Positions 25,943 to 37,873 of a DNA stretch of 64,000 nt are shown here, in pieces. The stretch is from Paracoccaceae bacterium (lineage in GTDB: Bacteria; Pseudomonadota; Alphaproteobacteria; Rhodobacterales; Rhodobacteraceae): contig PAQV01000057.1 in the NCBI GenBank assembly GCA_002709405.1, positions 1 through 64,000 on the forward strand, given 5' to 3'. The notes beneath the pieces are model-generated. The model searched no databases. It was given only the letters and a program-made list of their open reading frames with translations, and was not told where the DNA came from. Both the position numbers and the translations under genes were made by a program. How positions within the stretch are numbered: the first letter of the stretch is position 1; every line of letters begins with the position of its first letter.

Positions 25943-26395
25943 ATGTCCGGCGACAACGATCTGATCAAACTCTATTCGGCCCGCATCCTCGACCTGGCGG
26001 CGGACATCCCGCACCTGGGCCACCTGGAAACGCCCGATGCCCGTGTCAAGCGGCGCTCGCCCCTGTGCGGGTCGACGGTGACCGTGGATGTGCAGGTGCG
26101 CGACGGCAAGATCGCGGATTTTGCCCAGGATGTGAAAGCCTGCGCCCTGGGCCAAGCGGCAGCCGCCGTGGTTGGGGACGTGGCCATCGGATGCACGCGC
26201 GAACAGATCGAAACCGCCCGGGACCAGCTGAAAGCCATGCTCAAGTCCGGCGGGCCCGTGCCCGACGCCCCGTTCGATGGCCTGGACGTCCTGACCCCCG
26301 CGCGCGACTATAAGAACCGGCATGCGTCGATCCTGCTGACTCTGGAAGCCACGGCCGAGGCCATGGAACAAGCCGAACAATCGGACTGCGCCTGA
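25943..26395 (+). CDS. Iron-sulfur cluster assembly scaffold protein (NifU/IscU-like)
   Basis: A 150-residue protein with the IscU/NifU N-terminal fold. Cys42 lies in SPLCGSTVTVDV and Cys67 in KACALGQAAAAVVG; these match the first two cluster-ligand Cys of IscU. The third ligand could be Cys84 (AIGCTREQ) or Cys149 near the end; the usual position is shifted, so this protein may differ in how it binds clusters. AGAGGGG precedes the start. It is divergent from hisI with 66 bases between the two. Confidence 0.85.
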   Translation: MSGDNDLIKLYSARILDLAADIPHLGHLETPDARVKRRSPLCGSTVTVDVQVRDGKIADFAQDVKACALGQAAAAVVGDVAIGCTREQIETARDQLKAMLKSGGPVPDAPFDGLDVLTPARDYKNRHASILLTLEATAEAMEQAEQSDCA

Positions 26396-26414
26396 CCGCC
26401 AGCCATCCCGCCAA

Positions 26415-26433
26415 GAAAATTCGACGAATTTTC
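26415..26433. repeat. Perfect palindrome GAAAATTCG-A-CGAATTTTC
   Basis: A 19-base perfect palindrome (9-bp arms around one base), 20 bases after the scaffold gene stop. AT-rich in a GC-rich setting, so it is not an ordinary terminator; it can form a 7-bp hairpin with a 5-base loop. Confidence 0.6.
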
Positions 26434-26451
26434 TCGCCCGGCCGACCGAGC

Positions 26452-26487
26452 AAAAAAACCGCCGCGCATCCCGGAAGATGGCGGCGG
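26452..26487 (-). terminator. Terminator of the 40-residue peptide gene
   Basis: On the minus strand a CCGCCG...CGGCGG stem with an inner ATC/GAT pair is followed by seven T. It lies about 150 bases after the stop at 26637, so the transcript has a long 3' part. The segment 26490-26636 contains no gene that I can support. Confidence 0.8.
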
Positions 26488-26636
26488 AGAAGTATGCGGG
26501 TGTCGCGCGGATGGCGCCGGGTCAGGGACAGAGGCAGACCCTGAGAGGGACAGACAGGCAGGTCACCCTCGGCATCGAACATGGGACAGGATGCAAAAAG
26601 GCGCCGGCGCGAACTCGCAGGCAGAAATCGAATGTG

Positions 26637-26759
26637 TCAGGCCAGAAGCGGCAGGTGCAGACCGACCAGCAGGATCACGACCAGGGCAGTCAGGCCGACC
26701 GCGTCCTGTGCCAGGGTGGCATGGGAGCGGCAGAACGCATCCTTGAGATCCTTGAGCAT
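26637..26759 (-). CDS. 40-residue single-span membrane peptide, probably SOS-induced
   Basis: A 40-residue peptide not reported by length-filtered gene calling. A charged amphipathic N-terminus (LKDLKDAFCRSHATLAQD) is followed by one hydrophobic span (VGLTALVVILLVGLHLPLLA) ending at the C-terminus. AGGAGGG lies 6 bases before the ATG, a near-ideal ribosome site. The gene has its own terminator and its own promoter region with a LexA box at 26833-26847, and lies between recG (same strand, upstream) and the Fe-S scaffold gene. Size, span and control resemble SOS-induced membrane peptides such as Caulobacter SidA (division inhibitor) or E. coli TisB (toxin). No sequence homology to either is claimed. 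The single Cys is near residue 10. Confidence 0.7.
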   Translation of the reverse strand: MLKDLKDAFCRSHATLAQDAVGLTALVVILLVGLHLPLLA

Positions 26760-26778
26760 GGCGGTCCCTCCTGTGAGT

Positions 26779-26802
26779 GGGTCATTAATGTTTTGTTGAC
26801 CC
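26779..26802 (-). promoter_or_regulatory. Inverted repeat in the leader of the 40-residue peptide gene
   Basis: GGGTCA / TGACCC, 12 bases apart, about 20 bases before the start codon. It can form a 6-bp hairpin just above the ribosome site, or be a protein-binding site. Confidence 0.4.
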
Positions 26803-26832
26803 TTTGTTCTCACATCCGCACCACGAAGTAAA

Positions 26833-26867
26833 GAACTTAATGAGAACATACCGGAACATGCGAGAAC
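26833..26867. promoter_or_regulatory. LexA (SOS) box with extra GAAC repeats
   Basis: GAAC-TTAATGA-GAAC (26833-26847) is a perfect match to the alphaproteobacterial LexA box GAAC-N7-GAAC (GTTC-N7-GTTC on the other strand). Two more GAAC copies follow at 26854 and 26864, each 10 bases apart, giving four GAAC on one face of the helix. The array sits between the recG stop (26875) and the 40-residue peptide gene, about 75 bases before its start, where it could cover the promoter. Confidence 0.75.
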
Positions 26868-26874
26868 TTCTCGC

Positions 26875-31241
<4,367 letters not shown>

Positions 31242-31405
31242 CTAGGATCGGGACAAGGTTTAGAGCGCTGTTCGGTCAGGGTCCAGATGCCCGGCGATCC
31301 GTATCCAAGGGTCGGTGGTGGCGGATGACCTATCCGCATCCATCCGCAAGTGGAGACCGTTGGAACGAGGCTGGCGAGACGATGTGCCGGTCGGACCCGA
31401 GGCGC

Positions 31406-32122
31406 CTAGGCGCCGATGGCCATCTGGGGGCCGTTCAGGGGGTCTTCTTGCGGGTCGCGCAGGACGTACCCACGTCCCCAAACTGTTTCGATATAGTTTT
31501 CGCCATCCGTTGCGCGGCTGAGTTTCTTGCGCAACTTGCAGATGAACACGTCGATGATCTTCAGTTCTGGTTCGTCCATGCCGCCGTAAAGATGGTTCAG
31601 GAACATCTCCTTGGTCAGGGTGGTCCCCTTGCGCAGGCTCAGCAGTTCCAGCATCTGGTATTCCTTGCCGGTCAGGTGCACCGGCTGGCCATCGGCTTCG
31701 ACCGTCTTGGCATCCAGGTTGACCGAGATCTTTCCCGTGCGGATGACAGATTGGGAATGTCCCTTTGACCTGCGAATGATCGCGTGGATCCGCGCCACCA
31801 GTTCTTCCCGGTGGAAGGGCTTGGTAAGGTAATCATCCGCCCCGAACCCGAAGCCCTTGATTTTGTTTTCTGTATCGTCTTCGCCGGACAGGATCAGGAT
31901 CGGCGTGTCGATGCGCGACATGCGCAATTGACGCAGCACCTCGTGACCGTTCATGTCGGGCAGGTTCAGGTCCAGCAGGATCAGATCATAGTCGTATAGC
32001 TTGGCAAGATCGATCCCCTCCTCCCCAAGGTCAGTCGCATAGACATTGAGGTTGGCATGGGTGAGCATAAGCTCGATACTTTTCGAGGTCGTCGGATCGT
32101 CTTCAACCAAGAGCACACGCAT
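31406..32122 (-). CDS. ctrA: Cell-cycle response regulator CtrA
   Basis: A 238-residue OmpR-type regulator. The receiver domain has the phosphorylated Asp51 in [13 protein letters not shown] and the acidic pair EDD at 7-9, with the Lys in DDYLTKPF. The C-terminal winged helix has [17 protein letters not shown] and [11 protein letters not shown], as in Caulobacter CtrA. In Rhodobacterales CtrA controls motility, gene transfer agents and quorum-related traits more than viability. It ends in PQMAIGA, so the C-terminal AA degron is altered. Start 32122 has GGAG 7 bases upstream; 32125 is the alternative. A CtrA-type site lies 55 bases upstream. Confidence 0.97.
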   Translation of the reverse strand: MRVLLVEDDPTTSKSIELMLTHANLNVYATDLGEEGIDLAKLYDYDLILLDLNLPDMNGHEVLRQLRMSRIDTPILILSGEDDTENKIKGFGFGADDYLTKPFHREELVARIHAIIRRSKGHSQSVIRTGKISVNLDAKTVEADGQPVHLTGKEYQMLELLSLRKGTTLTKEMFLNHLYGGMDEPELKIIDVFICKLRKKLSRATDGENYIETVWGRGYVLRDPQEDPLNGPQMAIGA

Positions 32123-32176
32123 CATGGGTCTCCGCAGGGTTTCGTTTCTGTCGCAAGGAAGACTGACCAATAAAGG

Positions 32177-32191
32177 TTAATCGCACGTTAC
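32177..32191 (-). promoter_or_regulatory. CtrA-binding site upstream of ctrA
   Basis: On the minus strand GTAA-CGTGCGA-TTAAC matches TTAA-N7-TTAAC in 8 of 9 specified positions. It lies between the sciP stop and the ctrA start, the place expected for autoregulation. Confidence 0.65.
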
Positions 32192-32217
32192 CATTGTCAT
32201 CATTATGAACAGACAAC

Positions 32218-32496
32218 TTAAGGTTGTCTATACTTTTTAAGGGCCGTGGCTTTCAAAGCCTCTTCCCCATGGTTTGCGACCGCGCTGACCCACGAGAGGA
32301 ACTCCTCCTCCGAGAGTGAGTATTTCTCCAGCGCATCCTTCTGCGAAATCAGTCCGTACAACACCCCCCGGACCACCGCCGCCTTACGCGACGCCACCCA
32401 ACGCTTGGTAGTCTCCGGCGGAAGATCCGCGCGGGTCATGATCGTGCCGTCCGGCAATGTCACGGCCCGAGGGCCGTCGACTTTCTTGAGAAACAT
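32218..32496 (-). CDS. sciP: CtrA inhibitor SciP (DUF1153)
   Basis: A 92-residue DUF1153 protein. The core WVASRKAAVVRGVLYGLISQ with KDALEKYSLSEEEFLSWVSA is a helix-turn-helix-like bundle, and the N-terminal MFLKKVDGPRAVTLPDGTIM is typical. In Caulobacter SciP binds CtrA and prevents it from recruiting RNA polymerase. Here the gene lies directly upstream of ctrA on the same strand with 95 bases between. A hairpin (AGACAAC / GTTGTCT, 32211-32229) overlaps its stop codon. It is divergent from mnmA. Confidence 0.92.
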   Translation of the reverse strand: MFLKKVDGPRAVTLPDGTIMTRADLPPETTKRWVASRKAAVVRGVLYGLISQKDALEKYSLSEEEFLSWVSAVANHGEEALKATALKKYRQP

Positions 32497-32626
32497 GGTC
32501 TTTACCTTCGCGTGTCCATAACCCGACTGTCGGCCAACGGACTTAACGCTCAGTGAAACTGCGCCTTGCGAGTGTGTCGGATTTTCCTATATTCCCAAGG
32601 TTCACCCCCCTGACAGGACGGCTTTC

Positions 32627-33766
32627 ATGGCTCTCGACACGCCTAAACTGAACTCTTTGGGCTTTGCCAAATCGCCCGCCGACACCCGCGTCGTGGTGGC
32701 GATGTCGGGCGGCGTGGACAGCTCTGTCGTGGCCGCGCACCTGGCGCAGGAAGGCTATGACGTGGTGGGCGTGACGCTGCAATTGTACGACCACGGCGCG
32801 GCCCTGGCCAAGAAAGGTGCCTGCTGCGCGGGCATCGACATCCACGACGCTCGCCGGGTCGCCGAAGAACGTGGTTTCCCCCATTATGTCCTTGATTACG
32901 AAAACATTTTCAAGGACGCAGTGATCGACGAATTCGCCGATAGCTACCTGGCCGGCGCGACCCCGGTGCCGTGCATCCGCTGTAATGAACGGGTCAAGTT
33001 CAAGGACCTGCTGGAAACCGCCCGCGACCTTGACGCCGATTGCATGGCGACGGGCCATTACATCCAGCGCAAGATGGGCGCGAACGGGCCCGAACTGCAC
33101 TCGGCCGAGGACGCCAGCCGCGACCAGTCGTACTTCCTGTTCTCGACCACCCCGGAACAGCTTGAATTTTTACGATTTCCTCTGGGCCACCTGCCGTCGA
33201 AGGATGCCACGCGGGCCCTGGCGTCGGAATACGGGCTGAGCGTGGCCGACAAGCCGGACAGCCAGGACATCTGTTTCGTGCCCAACGGCGATTATGCTTC
33301 GGTCATCGAAAAACTGCGCCCCGGCGCAGCAGAGCCCGGGCAGATCGTTCACGTGGACGGGCGTGTGCTTGGGGACCATACCGGTGTGATTCACTACACC
33401 ATCGGTCAACGCCGCGGCCTTGGGATCGGCGGGCTGAGCGAGCCCTTGTACGTGGTCAAGCTGGACGTCGACGCGCGCCAGGTCATCGTCGGCCCGCGAG
33501 AGCTTCTGGCCACGCGGATCGTGCCGGTTCGGGAAATCAACTGGCTTGGCAACGTTCCATTCACCTCGCAGTCGGAATGGCTTTTGTCCGTCAAGGTGCG
33601 GTCGACTCGGCCGCCTCGCGAGGCCATCGTGCGTCCGCTGACAGAGACCACGGCCGAGATTGAATTGCTGTCGCCCGAAGACGGTGTCAGCCCCGGACAG
33701 GCCTGCGTCTTCTATGAAACCGGGGGCAGCCGGATCTTTGGCGGTGGCTGGATCTGGAAGGGCTGA
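32627..33766 (+). CDS. mnmA: tRNA-specific 2-thiouridylase
   Basis: A 379-residue enzyme that puts sulfur on uridine 34 of tRNA(Lys, Glu, Gln). The PP-loop is MSGGVDSS (residues 26-33). The catalytic Cys is in [13 protein letters not shown] (Cys116, with Cys119 in the CxxC), and the second in [13 protein letters not shown] (Cys216), which carries the persulfide. The C-terminal beta-barrel domains end in GGGWIWKG. It is divergent from sciP and convergent with lpxB. Confidence 0.97.
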   Translation: MALDTPKLNSLGFAKSPADTRVVVAMSGGVDSSVVAAHLAQEGYDVVGVTLQLYDHGAALAKKGACCAGIDIHDARRVAEERGFPHYVLDYENIFKDAVIDEFADSYLAGATPVPCIRCNERVKFKDLLETARDLDADCMATGHYIQRKMGANGPELHSAEDASRDQSYFLFSTTPEQLEFLRFPLGHLPSKDATRALASEYGLSVADKPDSQDICFVPNGDYASVIEKLRPGAAEPGQIVHVDGRVLGDHTGVIHYTIGQRRGLGIGGLSEPLYVVKLDVDARQVIVGPRELLATRIVPVREINWLGNVPFTSQSEWLLSVKVRSTRPPREAIVRPLTETTAEIELLSPEDGVSPGQACVFYETGGSRIFGGGWIWKG

Positions 33767-33874
33767 TCGGCCTGTGATCACAAATTATCGGCTGGCCTGA
33801 CCGGGATCTTGCCTGGCGGGCAGCCCTACGGAAGGCGGGCCATGATCGGCTGCGACCTTGGCCACAGCCACGGA

Positions 33875-35026
33875 TCAAAGCCGGTCGAGCACGGCGCGGG
33901 CGGCGCGCAATCCCGGGGGCTCTCCACCCCGGCCGAGGCGGGTCATGGTCAGGGCGGTCGCCTTTTGCTGAGCGGTCGGGTCGTTCAGGACCTGACGCAG
34001 CATGGGGGTGATCAGATCGGCCCTGCAGCGCGGCCCCAGGCATTCCGGCACCACCCGCGTATCGGTCACCAGGTTGACCAGCGTCACCGTGTCCAGCAAG
34101 GCCATCCGGGACACGATTTCCCAGGTCACGCGGTTCATGCCATAGGCGATGGCCATGGGCGTCCCCTGCGCGGCCAGTTCCAGCGAGACGGTGCCAGAGG
34201 CCGCAAGCGCCGCCCGTGAGGCGCCAAAGGCTGCACGTTTCTCGGCCTGGGCGGCCTCGGCGGACAGCCGGCGCGGGTCGAGTATCAGCGGCTTTTGCGG
34301 CCAATCCTCTGTCAGCGCGGTCAGCCGGTCGGCCTGAGGGCCGGTAGTTGGCAGGATCAGCCTGAGATCGGGGTGTTCGGCCAGGATCGGCCCCAGCGCC
34401 TTTCCAAAGATCGGGGCATGGCGCTTGACCTCTCCGCCGCGCGATCCGGGAAGGACGGTCAGCAGCGGCGCATCGCCCAGGCCATGGGTCGCGCGGAAGG
34501 CCGCGATGTCCTCCGCCGAGGCCACGGGTTCGCCGGCCACGGGATGGCCGACAAAGTCGCAGGCCATGCCGGCCGCTTCCATGTAGGGCGGTTCGAACGG
34601 CAACAAGGCCAGCACGTGGTCGATCATCTTCGCCATCTTCGCCGCCCGCCCGGGCCGCCAGGCCCAGACCGAGGGCGCCACGTAATGCACTGTCCGCACC
34701 GGGATTTTCGCCTTGGCCCGCCGGGCCACGCGCAGGCAGAAATCGGGGCTGTCGATGGTGATCAGAACGTCCGGTTGATTTGTGATCACAGCCTGGGCGG
34801 TCTCGTCGATGCGCCGCATCAGGTGGCGCAGGCCGGGCAGGATCTCGGCAATGCCCATGACCGACAATTCCTGCATCGGGAAGCGGCTGGTCAGCCCCTG
34901 GGCCTCCATCTCGGGCCCGCCGACCCCGTCGAAGACCACGTCGGGGCGCAGCTCCTGCAGGCCTTTCATCAGGGCCCCGCCCAGACGATCGCCCGAGGGC
35001 TCTCCGGCGATGATGAAGACCCGCAT
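33875..35026 (-). CDS. lpxB: Lipid-A-disaccharide synthase
   Basis: A 383-residue peripheral membrane GT-B enzyme joining UDP-diacylglucosamine and lipid X. The start IIAGEPSGDRLGGALM is the family signature. VHYVAPSVWAWRPGRAAKM and LPGSRGGEVKRH are the catalytic and nucleotide-binding segments. It starts with a 4-base ATGA overlap of lpxI and is the last gene of the lpxA-lpxI-lpxB run. An earlier in-frame ATG at 35047 lies inside lpxI and is rejected. Confidence 0.97.
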   Translation of the reverse strand: MRVFIIAGEPSGDRLGGALMKGLQELRPDVVFDGVGGPEMEAQGLTSRFPMQELSVMGIAEILPGLRHLMRRIDETAQAVITNQPDVLITIDSPDFCLRVARRAKAKIPVRTVHYVAPSVWAWRPGRAAKMAKMIDHVLALLPFEPPYMEAAGMACDFVGHPVAGEPVASAEDIAAFRATHGLGDAPLLTVLPGSRGGEVKRHAPIFGKALGPILAEHPDLRLILPTTGPQADRLTALTEDWPQKPLILDPRRLSAEAAQAEKRAAFGASRAALAASGTVSLELAAQGTPMAIAYGMNRVTWEIVSRMALLDTVTLVNLVTDTRVVPECLGPRCRADLITPMLRQVLNDPTAQQKATALTMTRLGRGGEPPGLRAARAVLDRL

Positions 35027-35832
35027 CAGGCGCGGTCCCGGACCCAAAGGTACAAGCCCCTGGCATCGCAGGCCTCCAGGACCTTGTCGCGGTGCAGCAC
35101 CATCACGCCCCCGGTTTCGACCACGATGCCCGTCAGACCGGCTTCGGCCACGGCATCGACGGTCGCGGGGCCGATGATCGGCAGGTCCGCCCGCCGGTCC
35201 TGGGTCGGCTTGGGCGCCTTGAACAGCAGCCCGCCCGTCAGGCCCTCGGGTCCGCCATCGGGCCGGCGGCGCAGGGTGCGCAACATCCAGTCGGTGCCAT
35301 AGATGCCCTCGATCGACAGCGCCTGGCCGCGCCAGACCGCGCAGGCCTGGCCAATGTCCGCCCCGGCCATGGCATCGACGATGGCCTGGCCCCGGGCGGC
35401 ATCCTTGCGCGCCTTGTCGTCGGGCTGGGCGCGGGTGGCGATGCCCGCGGGCGGCAGCAGGTCGGGCGCGATATCATGGGCCGCCCGCACGGCGAAGCCG
35501 GCCTGTTCCAGAACGGCAATCGCCGCCCTCAGCGCCCCGTCGTCAGAGGCAGCCAGGGCCTTCTTGACCGTCGGCAGATAGGGCATCGTCGCGAAATCAA
35601 TGGCCAGCGGGTTGATCTGGGGGCGCTTGATCCCGCCGGCAAAGCAGATCTCTGTCACACCGTCGCGGCGCAATTGCTTGAGCACCGAGCCCAGCTTTTC
35701 CAGCCGGAACACTCGGTCGACCTCGATCCCGTCGGGGCGGAAGCCCTGCAGGGACAGGATCAGGGGCCGGTCCGGCAGCCGCTCGACCAGGGCCGCCGGC
35801 AGGGCGCCCTGCCCGGCGATGATCGCCAGCAT
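35026..35832 (-). CDS. lpxI: UDP-2,3-diacylglucosamine pyrophosphatase LpxI
   Basis: A 268-residue DUF1009-family enzyme that cleaves UDP-2,3-diacylglucosamine to lipid X, replacing LpxH in alphaproteobacteria. The N-terminal domain has MLAIIAGQGALPAALVE and the C-terminal domain TGGLLFKAPKPTQDRRADLP, then GPATVDAVAEAGLTGIVVE with the metal-site Asp region. It is followed by lpxB with a 4-base overlap and sits 5 bases after lpxA, so the three are one operon. Confidence 0.93.
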   Translation of the reverse strand: MLAIIAGQGALPAALVERLPDRPLILSLQGFRPDGIEVDRVFRLEKLGSVLKQLRRDGVTEICFAGGIKRPQINPLAIDFATMPYLPTVKKALAASDDGALRAAIAVLEQAGFAVRAAHDIAPDLLPPAGIATRAQPDDKARKDAARGQAIVDAMAGADIGQACAVWRGQALSIEGIYGTDWMLRTLRRRPDGGPEGLTGGLLFKAPKPTQDRRADLPIIGPATVDAVAEAGLTGIVVETGGVMVLHRDKVLEACDARGLYLWVRDRA

Positions 35833-35837
35833 GGCCC

Positions 35838-36620
35838 TTACCTCGGCGTCAGGAACGAACGGTCGGTATCGCCGAGGATGAAATCGACGATCTCGCGGAC
35901 CTGGGGGCTGTCATAGCTGTCGGCCACGCGGCGCGCCCGGTCCTGAAAGCTGCCCTCGCCCGAGCCGAGATCCTTGAACGCCGCCCGCAGCGCGTGGATC
36001 GCCTCGCGCGGGACGCCCCGGCGCTTGAGCCCGACAAGGTTCAGCCCTTCCAGCCCGGCCCGTTCCCCCTGGACCAGGCCATAGGGGATCACGTCGCGCT
36101 CGACGCCGCTCATGCCGCCGATCATCGCGCCTTTGCCGACCCGGACGAACTGGTGCAGGGCCGACATGCCGCCGATGATCGCGTCGTCCTCGATGACGCA
36201 ATGGCCGCCCATGACGGCCTGGTTGACCACGATGACCCGGTTGCCCACCCGGCAATCATGGGCAATGTGGCAGCCGGCCATCAGCAGGCAATCGTCGCCG
36301 ACCGAAGTCAGCGCTCCGCCCCCGGCCGTGCCAGCATTGATCGTCACATGTTCGCGGATCCGGTTGCGCGCGCCGATCTCGACCCGCGTGGTTTCGCCCG
36401 AAAACTTCAGATCCTGCGGGATTTCACCCAGAACGGCCCCTGGAAAGACCGTTGTTTCCGCCCCGATCGAGGTATGGCCGGTCACCACCACATGGCTGCG
36501 CAGGACCACCCCGTCCTCCAGCCGGACATCGGGGCCGACGTGGCAGAACGGGCCGATCGTGACATCCGAACCGATCTGCGCGCCATCTTCGATCACGGCG
36601 CTGGGGTGGATGGTGGTCAT
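35838..36620 (-). CDS. lpxA: Acyl-[ACP]-UDP-N-acetylglucosamine O-acyltransferase
   Basis: First step of lipid A synthesis. 260 residues, almost entirely a left-handed beta helix of hexapeptide repeats (GSDVTIGPFCHVGPDVRLED). The catalytic base His121 lies in AGCHIAHDCRVGN (equivalent to E. coli His125). The C-terminal helical domain starts near GLNLVGLKRRG and matches the acyl carrier protein contact region. It is 7 bases after fabZ, as in most proteobacteria. Confidence 0.97.
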   Translation of the reverse strand: MTTIHPSAVIEDGAQIGSDVTIGPFCHVGPDVRLEDGVVLRSHVVVTGHTSIGAETTVFPGAVLGEIPQDLKFSGETTRVEIGARNRIREHVTINAGTAGGGALTSVGDDCLLMAGCHIAHDCRVGNRVIVVNQAVMGGHCVIEDDAIIGGMSALHQFVRVGKGAMIGGMSGVERDVIPYGLVQGERAGLEGLNLVGLKRRGVPREAIHALRAAFKDLGSGEGSFQDRARRVADSYDSPQVREIVDFILGDTDRSFLTPR

Positions 36621-36627
36621 GTCAGCC

Positions 36628-37086
36628 TCACTTCAGGTCCAGCATGGCGGCGATTTCGGCCTCGGCCGCGACGTCTCCGTCCACCAGGGCCCGGCCTGCA
36701 AAGCGCCACATCTTGCCCCCGGGCTTGCCGCGCAGGGTCTTGATTTCCAGCTCGACCACGTCGCCCGGGATCACCTTGCGCCGGAACTTGCACTTGTCGA
36801 TGGACATGAAATAGATCAGCGCCTCGCGGTCGACCAGGTTGCCGCCCACCCCGATCATTACGCCCGCGGTCTGGCCCATCGCCTCGACCAGGGTAATGCC
36901 CGGCATGATCGGCGTGCCGGGGAAGTGGCCCTGGAAATGCGGTTCGTTCATGGTGACGTTCTTGATGCCCCGGGCCGAGTTCGTCCCGTCGATGTCGACA
37001 ACCTTGTCCACCAGAAGGAACGGGTAACGGTGCGGCAGGATGCGCTGGATCAGGGAAATATCGGCAGACTTCAGTTCGGCACTCAT
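36628..37086 (-). CDS. fabZ: 3-hydroxyacyl-[ACP] dehydratase FabZ
   Basis: A 152-residue hotdog-fold dehydratase of type II fatty acid synthesis. [12 protein letters not shown] (19-30) and [13 protein letters not shown] are signatures; the catalytic pair is His54 and Glu68 (VEAMGQ). It shares 3-hydroxyacyl-ACP with LpxA, which may explain the constant neighbourhood. The ATG at 37086 was chosen; an open extension to 37146 enters the preceding gap and lacks a ribosome site. Confidence 0.96.
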   Translation of the reverse strand: MSAELKSADISLIQRILPHRYPFLLVDKVVDIDGTNSARGIKNVTMNEPHFQGHFPGTPIMPGITLVEAMGQTAGVMIGVGGNLVDREALIYFMSIDKCKFRRKVIPGDVVELEIKTLRGKPGGKMWRFAGRALVDGDVAAEAEIAAMLDLK

Positions 37087-37152
37087 GGGCTGGCTCTTGC
37101 TCTTGCGTTCGCCGGTCTGCCTAGCAACACATGCCTGATTGAGCAAGCGCCG

Positions 37153-37857
37153 TCAGGGCTGTTGGGTGTCCGACGCACCAGATGACCCGGTGCCCGGCCC
37201 CGCGGGCCCCGCCGATCCGTCCAGGCCCAGCCCCAGGCCCTGTTGCGCGTCCGCCGCGGCCCCGTCGCCGACGGCCGCATTGATCAGCGCAATCGCCCGG
37301 TCGGTCACATCGCTGGCGTTCGAGCTGAAAAAGACCGATCCGCGTTCCAGGATCACGCTGCCGCCGGTCTCTTGCAGCAACTGGCCCAGGATCGGGCGTG
37401 CCGCGCCCAGGAAGGCCACGCGCCCGGCGTCCGAGCGGTCGGCCAGGGCGCGGGCCTTGGCCTCTTGTTCGCGGCGGATGCGCTGGACGCGGGTGTCGAA
37501 TTCCTCGGCCAGGATGCGGAATTCATCCGGTTCCATGGTCGCGCGGCGATCGGTCAGGTCCTGTTCCTCGTGGCTCAACTCGCCCTCGATCCGGCGGTTT
37601 TCGCGGGCCAGGGCCGCGCTGGCCGTTTCGATGTCGGCCGCCACCCGCATGCCGAATTCGGATTCCACGAAGAACCGTTCGCTGTCGATGGTCAGGATCG
37701 GGCCGACGGCCCCGGCCTGCTGGGCCGATGTCGTGGCCCCGCTGGCCACCAGCAGGACCAACCCCAGGACGACCGCGCGCCACGCTTCGATCAGGGCCCT
37801 GACCCGGGCCCCGATCTGGACCATAGGGCCCGTCGAAGCCAAGACGCTGCGGGTCAT
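37153..37857 (-). CDS. OmpH/Skp-family periplasmic chaperone
   Basis: A 234-residue protein. A long positively charged N-terminus leads to a signal segment (AVVLGLVLLVASGATTSAQQ). The mature part has ILTIDSERFFVESEFGMRVA, like the Skp N-terminal strand, then long charged helices (ARENRRIEGELSHEEQDLTD and onward) typical of the tentacles of Skp. The C-terminal tail is Gly/Pro/Ala-rich and probably disordered, which E. coli Skp lacks. Skp holds unfolded outer-membrane proteins for BamA. It is 16 bases after bamA in the same operon; GGAGG precedes the start. Confidence 0.88.
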   Translation of the reverse strand: MTRSVLASTGPMVQIGARVRALIEAWRAVVLGLVLLVASGATTSAQQAGAVGPILTIDSERFFVESEFGMRVAADIETASAALARENRRIEGELSHEEQDLTDRRATMEPDEFRILAEEFDTRVQRIRREQEAKARALADRSDAGRVAFLGAARPILGQLLQETGGSVILERGSVFFSSNASDVTDRAIALINAAVGDGAAADAQQGLGLGLDGSAGPAGPGTGSSGASDTQQP

Positions 37858-37873
37858 CCGGCCGCCTCCCCGC

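Noticed and set aside
26241-26582. A 113-codon minus-strand frame over the Fe-S scaffold gene end
   Set aside because: It overlaps the scaffold gene and the terminator of the 40-residue peptide gene and has shadow-like Arg-rich composition.
31270-31284. LexA-like sequence GTTC-N7-GTCC upstream of ligA
   Set aside because: One mismatch in the second half site and no further repeats. The match quality is within what chance gives in this much sequence.
33773-33782. TGTGATCACA palindrome between mnmA and lpxB
   Set aside because: It resembles half of a CRP/FNR-type site but lies between converging gene ends, where no promoter is expected.
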